A DNA stretch of 64,000 bases from Hymenobacter latericoloratus (GCF_014199535.1 NZ_JACHNV010000006.1:1-64000), one strand, 5' to 3'. Counted from the first letter of the stretch, positions 48,623 to 58,251 are shown. Numbers and translations are program-made. Notes: generated from the letters alone by a model not told the origin.

Positions 48623-50761
48623 CTATTTCGCTTCACTGAGCTTTTTGGCCAGCCCCGTCGGCACTCCGGCGCTGTTGAGCATGCCGCTTACCAGGCCCTG
48701 CCGCCACAGCGAAAACACCGAGAACCGTGGCTCCCGGGCGGAAAGCACCCGGCCGGGTTGCACCGGCTGGCCCGGCCGGCGCGGGTTATGGTCGCGGAGG
48801 AAGATGCCATTGACCACGGAGGTTCCCAGGCGGTGCAGCAGGCCAGGCTTTTCCTGCTGGTTGAGCAGCTGCAGCTTCAGGTCGGAGTACTCGCCCCACA
48901 AGGTACCGCGGGCGGCAGTGCGGTCGAGCTGCAGCTGAAACCGGATGCGCTGCACCTGGCCGCTGCGCAGCGCCAGGCCGCGGGTAGGCACCAGCATAGC
49001 GTTCAGGATGGTGAGGGGGGTAGGGCCAAACTCGCCGGTGAGGGTGTGGCGGCCCTGGGCGTCCAGCAGGTTTGCCCGCAGGGCTAGTCGGGCCCGGCAG
49101 CGGTTTTGCACCCAGCCGGTGGCCTCGCCGGTTAGGGGCGTGGCGGCACTCATGCGGCGGGGGTCGTTGCTGAGGTTGCGCAGCTCTACCCCCAGCCGGT
49201 CGATGCTCATGATGCCTGGCTGGGGGTCGCGCGGGGAGCGGTAACTCATGTTGATGGTGGCCCCCTCCACGCGCAGGCGCTCTATGGCCAGCCCAAACGG
49301 CAGGCGGCCCAAGCCTTCGGGGGTGGCCACGGAGTAGCTGGGGTTGATGGGGAAGCGCCCGTCGCTGCGGGTGCTCACGCGGGGGGTACGCACCCGCAGC
49401 AAAGTAGCCCGCAGCTGCTGGCGGTTGGCGGCGGCCGCGAAATCAAGCCCCGAAAACCGGATTTCCGGCAGCCGGACCGTTACGTAGGCTGCCTGGTGGC
49501 CCTTACCCCGGGCCAGCGCCTCTACGCTTCGGGTGGGCACTACCAGCGCCCCCGCTACCTGGAGCAGCTTGGTTTGGCTGTTGGCCCGTAGCTGCTGCCA
49601 CGATACGTGGTAGTAGGGCGCATCCAGGGTACCCGTGGCCCGGCCGGTGCTTACCTGCCAGGCGCGGGCGTAAAGCACATCGGTGGCTAGCGCGCGGCGG
49701 GGCAGCACCTGAATTTTGGTGGCGGAGAGCTGCACATCGGCAATGGCCGGGGCCAACTCCAGTCCGGCTACGCGCACCTGCCCTTCTGATACCTCTAGCC
49801 GGTTCAGGCGGCACTCGCGCAGATAAGGCTGCAGCATCTGCACCAGGGTTGGCGGCGACTGAGCAGGCAGGGTAAGGGCGAGGTGGGGAGCCTGCAGCCG
49901 CAGCGTATCGGCGCGGAAGCGGTTTCGGCTGAGGCCGGCGGCATCCAGCCCGGCCAGCACCAGCCGCGGCAGGGCCAGGCTCAGGCGCACGGCCGGAGTG
50001 CGGGTGTTGCTGATAGCTTGATGGGGATGAACCAGCACGGAATCGAGCTGCAGGCGCTGGCGGCGGGAGGAGAATGCGGCCCGCACCAGTTTCAGCTCGT
50101 GCCCCGGCACCCGCAGGGCTGCGCCGCGCAGCTGGGCGGCCACGGCGGCGGCGTAGCCAGTCCGGGCGGAGTCGGCGGCTCCGGCGGCGCTCAGCCAGAT
50201 GTCCTGCGCCACAACAGTAGCTTCTCCCAATTGCACCGCCGGCTGCTGTTCCGGCCCGTAGGCAACCCGCGCGTGGCGCATGGCCAGCGCCCCCACCCGA
50301 ATTCCGGGCACCGGCAGTTGCTCGTGCAGGGGCCGTTTGCTACCCCCTCGGGGCCAGGCCGCCAGGTGCAGGCTCAGGGAATCAAGGGCAATGCTGTCGA
50401 TGGGCACCTCGCGGCGACGCACCAGGGCCAGCAGCCCGATGCCGCTTACGCGCAGCTGGGCTAGAGCGAAGCGCACGGGTGGCAGCCGGGCCGAGTCGGG
50501 AGAGGTAGCCACGGTGCGCAGCCGGATGCCGCTGAGCTCCGCATTGTCCCGCCAGAGGCTGGTGTGCAGCCGGGCCACGCGCAGCTGGTAGCGGCCGCGG
50601 CTGCGTTCCGTTACCTGCCGCTCCAGGGTGCGCCGCAGCCAGGGGTCCAGGAAAAACGTCAGCCCTACCCCTACTACCAGGGCCAAACCCAGCACCAGCA
50701 GCAGCAGCCAGCGCCCCCAGTGGCGGCGGGACGGAGCTGGTGGAGCGGCCGGAGCAGACAT
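48623..50761 (-). CDS. AsmA/TamB-like inner-membrane-anchored protein
   Basis: The 712-aa product has one N-terminal membrane segment (about 16-39) and a long periplasmic part rich in beta-strand repeats, as expected of the AsmA family with bridge-like lipid transport folds. Recurrent RLxVxGxxL patterns and a conserved C-terminal NAMLVPTRGLALRSGQ support this. It could help move phospholipids between membranes. The ATG at 50761 was preferred over one six codons earlier. It is convergent with the STAS gene. Confidence 0.75.
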   Translation of the reverse strand: MSAPAAPPAPSRRHWGRWLLLLVLGLALVVGVGLTFFLDPWLRRTLERQVTERSRGRYQLRVARLHTSLWRDNAELSGIRLRTVATSPDSARLPPVRFALAQLRVSGIGLLALVRRREVPIDSIALDSLSLHLAAWPRGGSKRPLHEQLPVPGIRVGALAMRHARVAYGPEQQPAVQLGEATVVAQDIWLSAAGAADSARTGYAAAVAAQLRGAALRVPGHELKLVRAAFSSRRQRLQLDSVLVHPHQAISNTRTPAVRLSLALPRLVLAGLDAAGLSRNRFRADTLRLQAPHLALTLPAQSPPTLVQMLQPYLRECRLNRLEVSEGQVRVAGLELAPAIADVQLSATKIQVLPRRALATDVLYARAWQVSTGRATGTLDAPYYHVSWQQLRANSQTKLLQVAGALVVPTRSVEALARGKGHQAAYVTVRLPEIRFSGLDFAAAANRQQLRATLLRVRTPRVSTRSDGRFPINPSYSVATPEGLGRLPFGLAIERLRVEGATINMSYRSPRDPQPGIMSIDRLGVELRNLSNDPRRMSAATPLTGEATGWVQNRCRARLALRANLLDAQGRHTLTGEFGPTPLTILNAMLVPTRGLALRSGQVQRIRFQLQLDRTAARGTLWGEYSDLKLQLLNQQEKPGLLHRLGTSVVNGIFLRDHNPRRPGQPVQPGRVLSAREPRFSVFSLWRQGLVSGMLNSAGVPTGLAKKLSEAK

Positions 50762-50967
50762 GACTTCCGAGGAAAACACGGCTTGCTTACGAGGAAGCTG
50801 CGCGGCAGGATGCGGCCGGCTGGCCCTGCTGGTGGGGGCTAGTTGGCGGCCGCGTGTATTTTAGCGCGATTTTTCCGGGGGAGGCCCCTCCGCCAGGCCT
50901 TCCGTACGTACTCATTTCCGGACCCATGGGGGCCAACCAATCCGCAGTGCTTTCAGTTAAAGAACCG

Positions 50968-51546
50968 ATGCTCGCCATAACTTCTCTTCTGAACCCGCAA
51001 AACGCGGAGCGGATTAACCGGCTGATTAAAAGCCTGGAAGCCGAGTTCGGCCTCGACGACGTGCAGGCTACCCCCGATCCGCACATCACCTACCAGCTGG
51101 CCGGGGTGCGCAAGCTCTCGGTGCTGAAGCAGGCCCTGCGCGAAGTGGCCCGCCACACCCAGCCGTTTGCGGCGTTTACCACGGGCCTGGGCGTATTTCC
51201 GGGCCCGAACCCGGTTATTTATATTCCGGTGCTGCGCTCCGATGCGCTCAACCAGCTGCACCACCGCGTGCTGCAGGCCACGGCGCCGCTGTGTTTGCGC
51301 ACCGATAAGTTTAGCGGGCCCGACTGCTGGCTGCCCCACATTTCCCTGGCCCTGCACGATACTACCCCCGAGCTGCTGGGCCCCGTGATGCAATACCTCA
51401 ACCAGCACACCTTCAACCTCAAGCTCAGCATCACCAACCTGGCGATTCTGCGGCAGGAAGGCGAGCAGTTCGTACCCGAAAAGATATTCACCTTCGAGGG
51501 GCACAAGCACGAGCCGCTGCCTACCCTGTTCGAGTCGGAGGCGTAG
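50968..51546 (+). CDS. 2'-5' RNA ligase-like 2H phosphoesterase
   Basis: The 192-aa product has both 2H motifs: DPHITYQL (about 36-43) and LPHISLAL (about 128-135), which form the active site of 2H phosphoesterases. It could process 2',3'-cyclic phosphates in RNA or nucleotides. ATG 50968 leads into the family N-terminus (MLAITSLLNPQNAERINRLI); ATG 50926 is an alternative. A TATTTTAG box at 50857-50864 could be the promoter. Confidence 0.85.
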   Translation: MLAITSLLNPQNAERINRLIKSLEAEFGLDDVQATPDPHITYQLAGVRKLSVLKQALREVARHTQPFAAFTTGLGVFPGPNPVIYIPVLRSDALNQLHHRVLQATAPLCLRTDKFSGPDCWLPHISLALHDTTPELLGPVMQYLNQHTFNLKLSITNLAILRQEGEQFVPEKIFTFEGHKHEPLPTLFESEA

Positions 51547-51653
51547 CCGCTGCCTACCCCTCTGCGGCTTCCCAACCTCCCCAGGGACCTTACTCTTGGA
51601 TTTTCGGGCCTGGCTGCGACCTTTACGGCTTCCAACTCACCTTTTCTTTGCGT

Positions 51654-52121
51654 ATGAATACGTACTCCATCGTTCTTGCCCTGCATTCCTGGACGCGCTG
51701 GCTGGTTCTACTTTTCGGGCTGATTGCTGTTTACCGGGCCTTTGTAGGCCGCCAGGGCCGCCCCTGGACCGGCGCCGACAATGGCATGGGCGCCGCTTTT
51801 GTAGGCTCCATGCACCTGCAGCTGCTGCTGGGCCTGATTTTGTACTTCGCCCTGAGCCCCTACGGCGTAAAGGCGTTTGAAACCCAGGGCGGCGCGGTCA
51901 TGAAGGACGCGGGTAGCCGCTTCTTTGCCGTGGAGCACCTGGTAGGGATGATTCTGGCCGTAGTAGCCGCCCAGGTAGGCCGCTCGCTCTCCAAGAAAGC
52001 CGCCGACCCCATCATCAAGCACAAGAAAGCCTTCACCTGGTTTCTGATTGCCTTGCTGATTGTGCTGGTCATGATTCCGTGGGGCATCTGGAACCCCGAC
52101 CGCCCCGCGTTCCGCATCTGA
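51654..52121 (+). CDS. Four-helix membrane protein
   Basis: The 155-aa product has four hydrophobic segments and several histidines placed near membrane helices (LHSWTRW, SMHLQLLLG, VEHLVGM, IKHKKAF), as in membrane cytochrome-b-like or CopD-like proteins. The family is uncharacterised in Bacteroidota. A TTGG-N19-GACCTTTA promoter lies 50 bp upstream (51596-51625). The start is fixed by MNTYSIVLALHSW. Confidence 0.72.
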   Translation: MNTYSIVLALHSWTRWLVLLFGLIAVYRAFVGRQGRPWTGADNGMGAAFVGSMHLQLLLGLILYFALSPYGVKAFETQGGAVMKDAGSRFFAVEHLVGMILAVVAAQVGRSLSKKAADPIIKHKKAFTWFLIALLIVLVMIPWGIWNPDRPAFRI

Positions 52122-52137
52122 GCGCACTGATATAACC

Positions 52138-52183
52138 CAAGCAAAACGCCTCCCGGACCTGAGTTCGGGAGGCGTTTTGCTTG
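52138..52183. terminator. Bidirectional terminator before the SDR gene
   Basis: An 18-bp perfect stem (CAAGCAAAACGCCTCCCG and complement) with a ten-base loop separates convergent genes. Confidence 0.88.
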
Positions 52184-52204
52184 AACGACCTACAAGAAAG
52201 CGGC

Positions 52205-52966
52205 TTATAGGAACATGCCGCCCGAAGCCTCTATGCGCTGGGCATTCACCCAGCGGCCTTCCTCGGAGCACAGGAAGGCTACTACCCCGCCAATGTCCTC
52301 GGGCTGGCCTACCCGGCCCAGGGCCGTTTGCGAGGCCACGAACTGATGCAGGTGCTCATCGTCGCGCACCCGGCCGCCGCCAAAATCGGTGGCAATGGCG
52401 CCGGGCGCTACCACGTTGGCCGCAATGCCGCGGGCACCCAGCTCCTTGGCCTGGTAGCGGGTCAGCACCTCAATGGCGCCTTTCATGCTGGCGTACGCCG
52501 AGGAGCCGGGCAGCGAGAAGCGCGCCAGCCCCGAGGAGATATTGATGATGCGCCCGCCATCGGCCAGCAGCGGCAAGGCTTTCTGGGTCAGGAAGAAGGG
52601 ACCTTTCAGGTGCACGGCTACCATCTCATCGAACTGCTCCTCGGCGGTATCCGCGAAGGGGGCGTAGAGGGCCACGCCAGCGTTATTGACGAGGAAGTGA
52701 AACTGCTCAGCCTGGAAGGTAGCCTGCAGGGTAGCGCGCACCTGCTCACAAAAGGCATCGAAGCTTTTACTGTCGGCTACGTCCAGCTGCAACGCGGCGG
52801 CTTGCCGGCCCAGGCCCTGGATTTCGGCTACCACGGCGTCGGCTTCGTCCTGCTTGCTGTGGTAGGTGAATAGTACGTCGGTGCCTTTGCGGGCCAGGCT
52901 CAGGGCCATGTCGCGGCCCAGGCCGCGGCTGCCGCCGGTAATCAGGGCTATTTTGGTGCTGCTCAT
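52205..52966 (-). CDS. Short-chain dehydrogenase/reductase
   Basis: This 253-aa classical SDR has the cofactor motif TGGSRGLG (10-17), NNAG (about 93-96), the catalytic Ser in NISSGLA and YASMK (about 157-161). It ends in the typical EASGGMFL. It would reduce or oxidise a small carbonyl or alcohol, probably with NADPH (Arg after GGS). The AraC-type gene lies 72 bp upstream on the same strand and may regulate it. Confidence 0.92.
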   Translation of the reverse strand: MSSTKIALITGGSRGLGRDMALSLARKGTDVLFTYHSKQDEADAVVAEIQGLGRQAAALQLDVADSKSFDAFCEQVRATLQATFQAEQFHFLVNNAGVALYAPFADTAEEQFDEMVAVHLKGPFFLTQKALPLLADGGRIINISSGLARFSLPGSSAYASMKGAIEVLTRYQAKELGARGIAANVVAPGAIATDFGGGRVRDDEHLHQFVASQTALGRVGQPEDIGGVVAFLCSEEGRWVNAQRIEASGGMFL

Positions 52967-53038
52967 ACGTTCTAGGGTTGAAGGGTACTCTGCAAAGGTG
53001 CTGCCCCTCGGGCCCGAAAGTATGGTGAGTAGTTCAGT

Positions 53039-53461
53039 TTAAATGGTGACAGTTTCCGAACCGAGGGCCGCCCGCTGCTCGGCCCACACCTGCTCGCGGT
53101 ACTGCTTGGGCGTGCAGCCCTGGAAGCGCTTAAAGAACTTGGTAAAGTTGGAAGGGTCGTAGGTAAGGCCGGTGGCAATATCGGCTACGGAGCGGCGCGG
53201 GTCGCGGAGCTGCTCGCGGGCAATATCCAGGATGCGGGCCTCGAAATAGTAGCACGGCGGGTGCCCGGTAGCCAGCTTGATGGTATTGCTCAGGTGGGTG
53301 GGGTGGATGTGCAGCTGAGCGGCCAAGTCCCGCACTTCAAGCATTTCCGTGGCCCTACCCGTCACAATATCCTCGAGGTGCTGGTCGATGGCCCGCAGGA
53401 AGTCGGCGGTTATTTCGTGCTGGCGGGCCAGAATTTTCTTCGGAATCGGTGTCGTGGGCAT
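53039..53461 (-). CDS. AraC-family transcriptional regulator (short)
   Basis: The 140-aa product has only the AraC DNA-binding region with two helix-turn-helix motifs: LAAQLHIHPTHLSNTIKLAT and VADIATGLTYDPSNFTKFFK followed by FQGCTPKQYRE. There is no cupin sensor domain. It is upstream of the SDR gene in the same orientation. The ATG at 53461 gives the compact form; six upstream in-frame codons are less likely. Confidence 0.9.
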   Translation of the reverse strand: MPTTPIPKKILARQHEITADFLRAIDQHLEDIVTGRATEMLEVRDLAAQLHIHPTHLSNTIKLATGHPPCYYFEARILDIAREQLRDPRRSVADIATGLTYDPSNFTKFFKRFQGCTPKQYREQVWAEQRAALGSETVTI

Positions 53462-54004
53462 AGAACGAGAAGGAGACAAAAGTCGAGGAAAAAAATAAAG
53501 GCGCGGGCGAAGCGGCCGAAGTCACAGGGCCCCTACCCCTCCCGCCGACGCAAAGGCCATTAATTTCCTTTACGCCTGGGGTCAATCAGCCGTTTTGCAG
53601 GCACCCACCTGTGGGCAGCAGCAAAATTCTGGGCCGGCTGCTGCTCTGGTTTTGCATTGTAGCGGTAGCGCAAGTGCAGACCATCACTAACCCCACCATC
53701 TGGTTTTTCCTGGGTGCCTCACGGGCTCCTGGCACCGACTTCTTCCAGGAAAGCTTCCCTGCGTTATTCTTTTGCACCAAATGCGCCTTCCGGAAAGCTC
53801 AGCACTGCTCACTGACTTACATCAGGGCTGCCCCCCCCCCTATGTTACCATTTGGTTTCGTTTGGCTTCCGGGTACGGTACAACCCAGTTTGGTGCGTCT
53901 GTCTTACTAGTTGTCCACCTTTTTACGCCCTGTTCTTATGCTGTATTTATTCGGAAGCCTGGCCCTGCATGATTCTTTGTCTTATCACGAAAAGCACCCA
54001 GACG
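53462..54004. other. Region with poly-C tract and a possible degraded SDR start
   Basis: No intact gene. Around 53693-53745 the sequence reads (in one frame) TIWFFLGASRAPG, which resembles the SDR start NIWFVTGASQSLG of the pseudogene at 54005; the DNA is also similar. A run of ten C lies at 53831-53840. The rest has no recognisable feature. Confidence 0.4.
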
Positions 54005-54796
54005 ATGATTACCAAGAACATTTGGTTTGTGACCGGCGCCTCGCAGAGCCTCGGCCTGAGCCTGGTACACCACCTACTGGCCCGCGGCTATGCGGTAGCG
54101 GCCACCTCCCGCAACCTGAGCGAGTTGAAACAGGCCGTGCAGCCTGAAGACGCCACCCATTTCCTACCCCTGCCCATGGACCGGAGCAGTGAACAGAGCG
54201 TGCAGGAGGCCATTACTATCACCATCAGCACCTTTGGGCGGCTGGATGTGGTAGTAAATAACGCGGGCTATGGGCAGGTGGGCGCCCTGGAAGAACTCAC
54301 CGACCAGGAAGCCCGCCGCCACTTCGGTGTAAGTTTGGCCTCCTGAACGTACTGCGCCACGCTACCCCGCACCTGCGGGCCCATAGCTCAGGACGTGTAT
54401 TGCGCCACCAAGTTTGCGGTGGCGGGCCTCACGGAGTTGTGCGCGGCGGAGGTAAAAGATTTTGGCGTGCAGGCCAGCGGGGTGTACCCGGGTTACTTCC
54501 GCACCAACTTCCTCACGGCCGGTTCCCTGGGCACGCCCCAGCACGCGCTGGCAGCGTATCAGTCGGTGCGCGAGTCGCAGGCGGCGCACGAGCAGCAGAC
54601 CAACGGCAACCAGCCCGGCGACCCGGAAAAAGCGGCTGCTACCCTCCTGCAGCTCAGCAAAGCCGCCCAACAGCTCGTGCACCTGTTCCTGGGTGCCGAT
54701 GTGTACCAGATGGCCGAGCAGAAAATAACCACCGTGCAGCACAACCTCCAGCAGTGGCAGGCGGTAGCCGCCGCCATCCGGTTCACCGAAGCCTAA
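54005..54796 (+). pseudogene. Decayed short-chain dehydrogenase
   Basis: The first part (54005-54346) encodes TKNIWFVTGASQSLGLSLVH with TGASQSLG and later VVVNNAGYGQVGAL, then ends at a TGA. The reading frame changes near 54330 (GTGTAAGTTTGG); the middle continues FGLLNVLRHATPHLRAHSSG in another frame to about 54390. From about 54398 the original frame resumes with YCATKFAVAGLTELCAAEVK to 54796. The catalytic-Ser segment between GR and YCATK is missing. At least two deletions therefore disable it; a promoter is not obvious. Confidence 0.85.
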
Positions 54797-54821
54797 CGGC
54801 TCCTACTCCGGCTTCAGCGCT

Positions 54822-54852
54822 AAGGCCCGCGGCATAGCCGCGGGCCTTTTTT
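54822..54852 (+). terminator. Intrinsic terminator after the SDR pseudogene
   Basis: A 12-bp perfect stem AAGGCCCGCGGC/GCCGCGGGCCTT with a three-base loop, followed by a T-run. Confidence 0.88.
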
Positions 54853-55005
54853 GTTCGTATTCTAAAGATTTACTGCCTTTTTTGTACTGAAATACCGTAA
54901 GCAGCCTGTGCTACCGCTTGCTTCTGCCCGTGGCCGACGGTAGTTACGCCCTGCAGCTCAGAGCCTTACCGCTCGCTTTTCACTCTCACCAGATTTCCTC
55001 TGCTT

Positions 55006-56067
55006 TTGCGCTCAGCTCTTCTCCTTGGCCTGCTTCTCCTGATTTCCACGCTTGCCTTTAGCCAGAGCAAGTACCGGCGGGCACTAGCCAAACCGGGCGA
55101 CGGAGTGAACACGCTGCTCTACCGCAACGGCCTGAACCCAAGCCAGCACCTGCGCCAGTTTCAGCAGCTCAACCGGGCCAACCTCACCAAGCGCAACGGC
55201 CTCATCATCGGGCGTACGTACTTGCTCCCCCACCGCTCAGCCCCGAAACCTGCCGCCGGCAAAACCACCAGCCGCGCAAAAACGGCCGCAGGTGCGCGCG
55301 CGGCCACCTCGCACGGCATCAGCACTACCCCCCTGCTGCCCGCCAAGCTGTTCGGCCCCGCCTACAGCCCGGTGCCCGTGCGCGACCGGGCCCTGCGCGG
55401 GGCGGTGTACTACCTCTCGCCGGGCCACGCCGGCCCCGACCCGGGCGCCATTGGCCAGTACGGTCCCCACAAGCTGGCCGAGGATGAATACGCCTACGAC
55501 GTGACCATCCGGCTGGCCCGGGTGCTGATGGAGCACGGCGCCACGGTGTACATGATGGTGCAGGACCCCAACGACGGCATCCGCGACGAGAGCGTGCTGA
55601 AGATGGACTACGACGAGCTGACCTACCCCCAGCAGCGCATTCCGCTCAGCCAGCTCGGCCGCCTGCGCCAGCGCATGACCCAGGTAAACAAGCTTTACGC
55701 CCGCCACAAAGGGGCCTACCAGCGCCTGCTGAGTTTGCACGTAGATAGCCGCAGCGCCGGCCAGAACATCGACGTATTCTTCTACCACCACCAGAACAGC
55801 CAGGCCGGCCTGCGCCTGGCCAAGAACATCCATAAGGTGTTTACGGCCCGCTACAAGCGCGCCCAGCCTACCCGCCCTTACAAGGGCAACGTATCGGTGC
55901 GCAGTAGCCTCTACGAGGTGCGTACCAGCCACGCCCCGGCCGTGTTTATGGAACTGGGCAACATCCGCAACAGCAAGGACCAGCGCCGCTTCGTGGTAGC
56001 CGACAACCGCCAGGCCCTGGCCAACTGGATTTACGAGGGCCTGCTGGCTGATTACACGGGTCGGTAA
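55006..56067 (+). CDS. N-acetylmuramoyl-L-alanine amidase (Amidase_3) with LysM-like N-terminus
   Basis: The 353-aa product has a signal peptide (about 1-19), a LysM-like segment (about 26-76, GDGVNTLLYRNGLNPSQHLR) and a zinc amidase domain. Zinc ligands are in LSPGHAGPDPGA (H about 145), EDEYAYD (E about 160) and LSLHVDSRSAGQ (H about 247); the catalytic Glu is in FMELGNIRN. It cleaves the sugar-peptide bond of peptidoglycan in the periplasm. The start is TTG; there is no ATG near the signal peptide. Confidence 0.88.
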   Translation: MRSALLLGLLLLISTLAFSQSKYRRALAKPGDGVNTLLYRNGLNPSQHLRQFQQLNRANLTKRNGLIIGRTYLLPHRSAPKPAAGKTTSRAKTAAGARAATSHGISTTPLLPAKLFGPAYSPVPVRDRALRGAVYYLSPGHAGPDPGAIGQYGPHKLAEDEYAYDVTIRLARVLMEHGATVYMMVQDPNDGIRDESVLKMDYDELTYPQQRIPLSQLGRLRQRMTQVNKLYARHKGAYQRLLSLHVDSRSAGQNIDVFFYHHQNSQAGLRLAKNIHKVFTARYKRAQPTRPYKGNVSVRSSLYEVRTSHAPAVFMELGNIRNSKDQRRFVVADNRQALANWIYEGLLADYTGR

Positions 56068-56075
56068 GCAATGAA

Positions 56076-56103
56076 GTAGAGACGCGAAGTGTCGCGTCTC
56101 TAC
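56076..56103. terminator. Hairpin between the amidase and the next gene
   Basis: A 12-bp stem GTAGAGACGCGA/TCGCGTCTCTAC with a four-base loop. There is no T-run; it could be a terminator or a small dispersed repeat. Confidence 0.55.
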
Positions 56104-56113
56104 CTACATCGGG

Positions 56114-56443
56114 CTACTGGTTCATCAGCAGAAAGAGCAGATTGTGGTACACGATACCCTGCTCCCCATCGTGAATGCCATCCAAACCTGCGTCTTCCAT
56201 GAGAGCCTCTACCTCCTCGTAATCCTGCAGAAAGTCGATTTCCACGTCGTTGGAGCCGGGCACCTGCGTGTGCGTTACGTAGCGGCGCCGCTTTTCCAGG
56301 GTGATGAACAGCTTCTGGTGCTTGGTCTGGGCAATGAGCAAGGCCGGATGCTCCTGCACGGTGCCGTCCGCAGCTTTCGTGTAGACGGTCGTTTTTTCGT
56401 CCGGGGCGGCGTGTTGTAGGAAGCTGGCGGGGTCGAGGGGCAT
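56114..56443 (-). CDS. Hypothetical 109-aa protein
   Basis: The product has an N-terminal LDPASFLQHAAPDEKTTVYT, a central basic strand KLFITLEKRRRYVTHTQV and an acidic C-terminal half (DFLQDYEEVEALMEDAGLDG). No family is recognised. Codon use is normal for the window. The ATG at 56443 starts the frame. Confidence 0.6.
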   Translation of the reverse strand: MPLDPASFLQHAAPDEKTTVYTKAADGTVQEHPALLIAQTKHQKLFITLEKRRRYVTHTQVPGSNDVEIDFLQDYEEVEALMEDAGLDGIHDGEQGIVYHNLLFLLMNQ

Positions 56444-56629
56444 AGTAGGCGGAGGGCGAGGTATGGAATCGAAGGTAAACGTTCTACAGAATAGAGCATT
56501 ACTTGCCGCTAATTTTCCGTTTTTCCGGCTTTTAGTTTCACATAGAGAGGTTCCGTGTTCAGTCAGCGGTGTGCTGAGTCACCCTTCTGCTTCGACGTCA
56601 GGGCCACACTCACCGAGAGCTTATTCACC

Positions 56630-57079
56630 ATGATTTTACGATGTTCTATTTCCAACCTAACTCTCGACTGTCCAGCGGCCTGGATAGCTGAACCTGATTT
56701 AGCCAAAAGCAGAGTGGGGTTGTATGCTTTCAACGACATCGTTGCTGATATTGAGTTGTGGCTTGATAACAAGCGCTTGCTCCGCGACGAAGGCATTTTC
56801 AACGTTGGGGAGCTAGCATTACAACTTCACAACTGGGCTGCTACTGGTGCGGCTACCGATTTCCGATATAATTGCGCAGATACCGACGAGCAGGATTGGT
56901 TTACTCTCCGGCGCTCTGGCACGGGCTTCCACTTTTTATCTACCTCCGAATATGTAGCAACTCATGTAACCGCTTTTGTAGAGCGCGAGGCAGTTCTGGA
57001 ATTTATTAGCCGCTTCTGTGTAGAGGTGAAAGAAAAAATCAAACAGGAGTTGGGGCTCGATGCCGCTGGTTTTATATAG
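56630..57079 (+). CDS. Hypothetical DUF-type protein
   Basis: The 149-aa product begins MILRCSISNLTLDCPAAW and contains WLDNKRLLRDEGIFNVGELA and a C-terminal helix (REAVLEFISRFCVEVKEKIK). It has no signal peptide or membrane segment. Similar small proteins occur as solitary immunity-like or hypothetical proteins; I cannot name it. Slightly more AT-rich than its neighbours. The ATG at 56630 removes an N-terminus that looks untranslated. Confidence 0.6.
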   Translation: MILRCSISNLTLDCPAAWIAEPDLAKSRVGLYAFNDIVADIELWLDNKRLLRDEGIFNVGELALQLHNWAATGAATDFRYNCADTDEQDWFTLRRSGTGFHFLSTSEYVATHVTAFVEREAVLEFISRFCVEVKEKIKQELGLDAAGFI

Positions 57080-57094
57080 AATTTACTTTGTCTA

Positions 57095-57140
57095 CAAGCA
57101 AACGCCCGCCGCTGAAGCTTCAGCGGCGGGCGTTTGCTTG
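57095..57140. terminator. Strong terminator upstream of the DUF3667 gene
   Basis: A 22-bp perfect stem (CAAGCAAACGCCCGCCGCTGAA and complement) with a two-base loop. Confidence 0.85.
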
Positions 57141-57190
57141 TTATTCCTGCAATAAATTACTTTATTTCAATAACATCCACTACGCCTTAT

Positions 57191-58135
57191 ATGGAGTCAC
57201 TTGCTACCTCTACCATCACCATTGACCCCGCGCTGGCGCACTCGGTCCATGGCGTGGCGGCCCACTCATCGGGGCACGCCCCGGCGGCCTGCCTGAACTG
57301 CGGCACCCTGGTGGCCGACCGATTCTGTGGCCATTGCGGGCAGGACGCGCACCATACCCACCGTCTCACGCTACGCTTTCTACTGCTGCACGACCTACCC
57401 CACTCAATCTGGCACGTCGATAAGGGCATTGGCTACACGTTCCGGCAGATGATAACACGGCCGGGGGCTACCCTACACGAATACATGGCCGGCCGCCGGG
57501 CCCAGCACTTCCGGCCTATTTCCTACCTGCTCCTGATTTGCGCTGTGTGCATGCTGCTGCTCTCGGCGGTGGGCATGAACCCTATGGCAGCCAGCCAGCA
57601 GGCCGACATGCCGCGGTTAGTGCAGCTGACCATGGAGCGCTATATGCAGCTCTACACGAAGTACCCTACCCTGATCTACGTTGTTCTGCTGCCTGGCAAC
57701 GCACTCCTGGCGACGTGGTTGCTGCGCCCGGCGCGATTTAATTTCGCCGAGATGCTGCTAGGCCAGGCTTTCATATCGGGTACTACCACAGTTATTTCCA
57801 CCGTGGTGATGCTCCCGATGATGCTGTTAACGCCGTATTTCCCGGTTCTGCAGCAATTTCTGGTACTCGGCATGCTGCCGTTTATGGTCTATACCGCCTG
57901 GGTATACCGCCAATTGCTCGAACCGACCCGTATGCCCGTGGAAGATAAATGGGTGCGCAGCATCGGCACCGTGGTTCTGCAAACACTGTTGCTGTTTGCC
58001 AGCATCATGGTGGTGTACGTGGTTATCATTTTTTCCCTCGTCCGCCAGGACCCTACCTTGCTCAAAGAACTTCAACCAAAAAAGGTACCTAACTCTGCTG
58101 CCAGACATGCCCCGGCACCCCAGCCCACCAGGTAG
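57191..58135 (+). CDS. DUF3667 membrane protein with zinc ribbon
   Basis: The 314-aa product has an N-terminal zinc ribbon CLNCGTLVADRFCGHCGQ (about 35-52), then a family motif GIGYTFRQMITRPGATLHEY, and four or five membrane segments from about residue 115. DUF3667 proteins are common in Bacteroidota and of unknown function. The ATG at 57191 is placed after the terminator. The C-terminal tail is hydrophilic and Pro-rich. Confidence 0.85.
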   Translation: MESLATSTITIDPALAHSVHGVAAHSSGHAPAACLNCGTLVADRFCGHCGQDAHHTHRLTLRFLLLHDLPHSIWHVDKGIGYTFRQMITRPGATLHEYMAGRRAQHFRPISYLLLICAVCMLLLSAVGMNPMAASQQADMPRLVQLTMERYMQLYTKYPTLIYVVLLPGNALLATWLLRPARFNFAEMLLGQAFISGTTTVISTVVMLPMMLLTPYFPVLQQFLVLGMLPFMVYTAWVYRQLLEPTRMPVEDKWVRSIGTVVLQTLLLFASIMVVYVVIIFSLVRQDPTLLKELQPKKVPNSAARHAPAPQPTR

Positions 58136-58251
58136 TCTATGAGCCTGATCTGCCCAGTGGTGCAGTGCTGCTCCTTTGCTAAGTGTTTCTACAGAAAAAG
58201 CCCACTGCTGAATCCAGCGGCGGGCTTTTTACTTATTGGTTTGGCAGTTAC
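58136..58251. other. Gap with a degenerate terminator copy
   Basis: An imperfect stem at 58195-58232 (CCCACTGCTG...CCAGCGGCGGG) repeats, with changes, the perfect terminator at 59697-59731 and lies in the same position relative to the deoxyhypusine-synthase stop codon. Confidence 0.7.

Noticed and set aside
53852..54004. Upstream extension of the SDR pseudogene frame
   Set aside because: The SDR N-terminus (MITKNIWFVTGAS) starts at 54005; upstream residues are not family-like.
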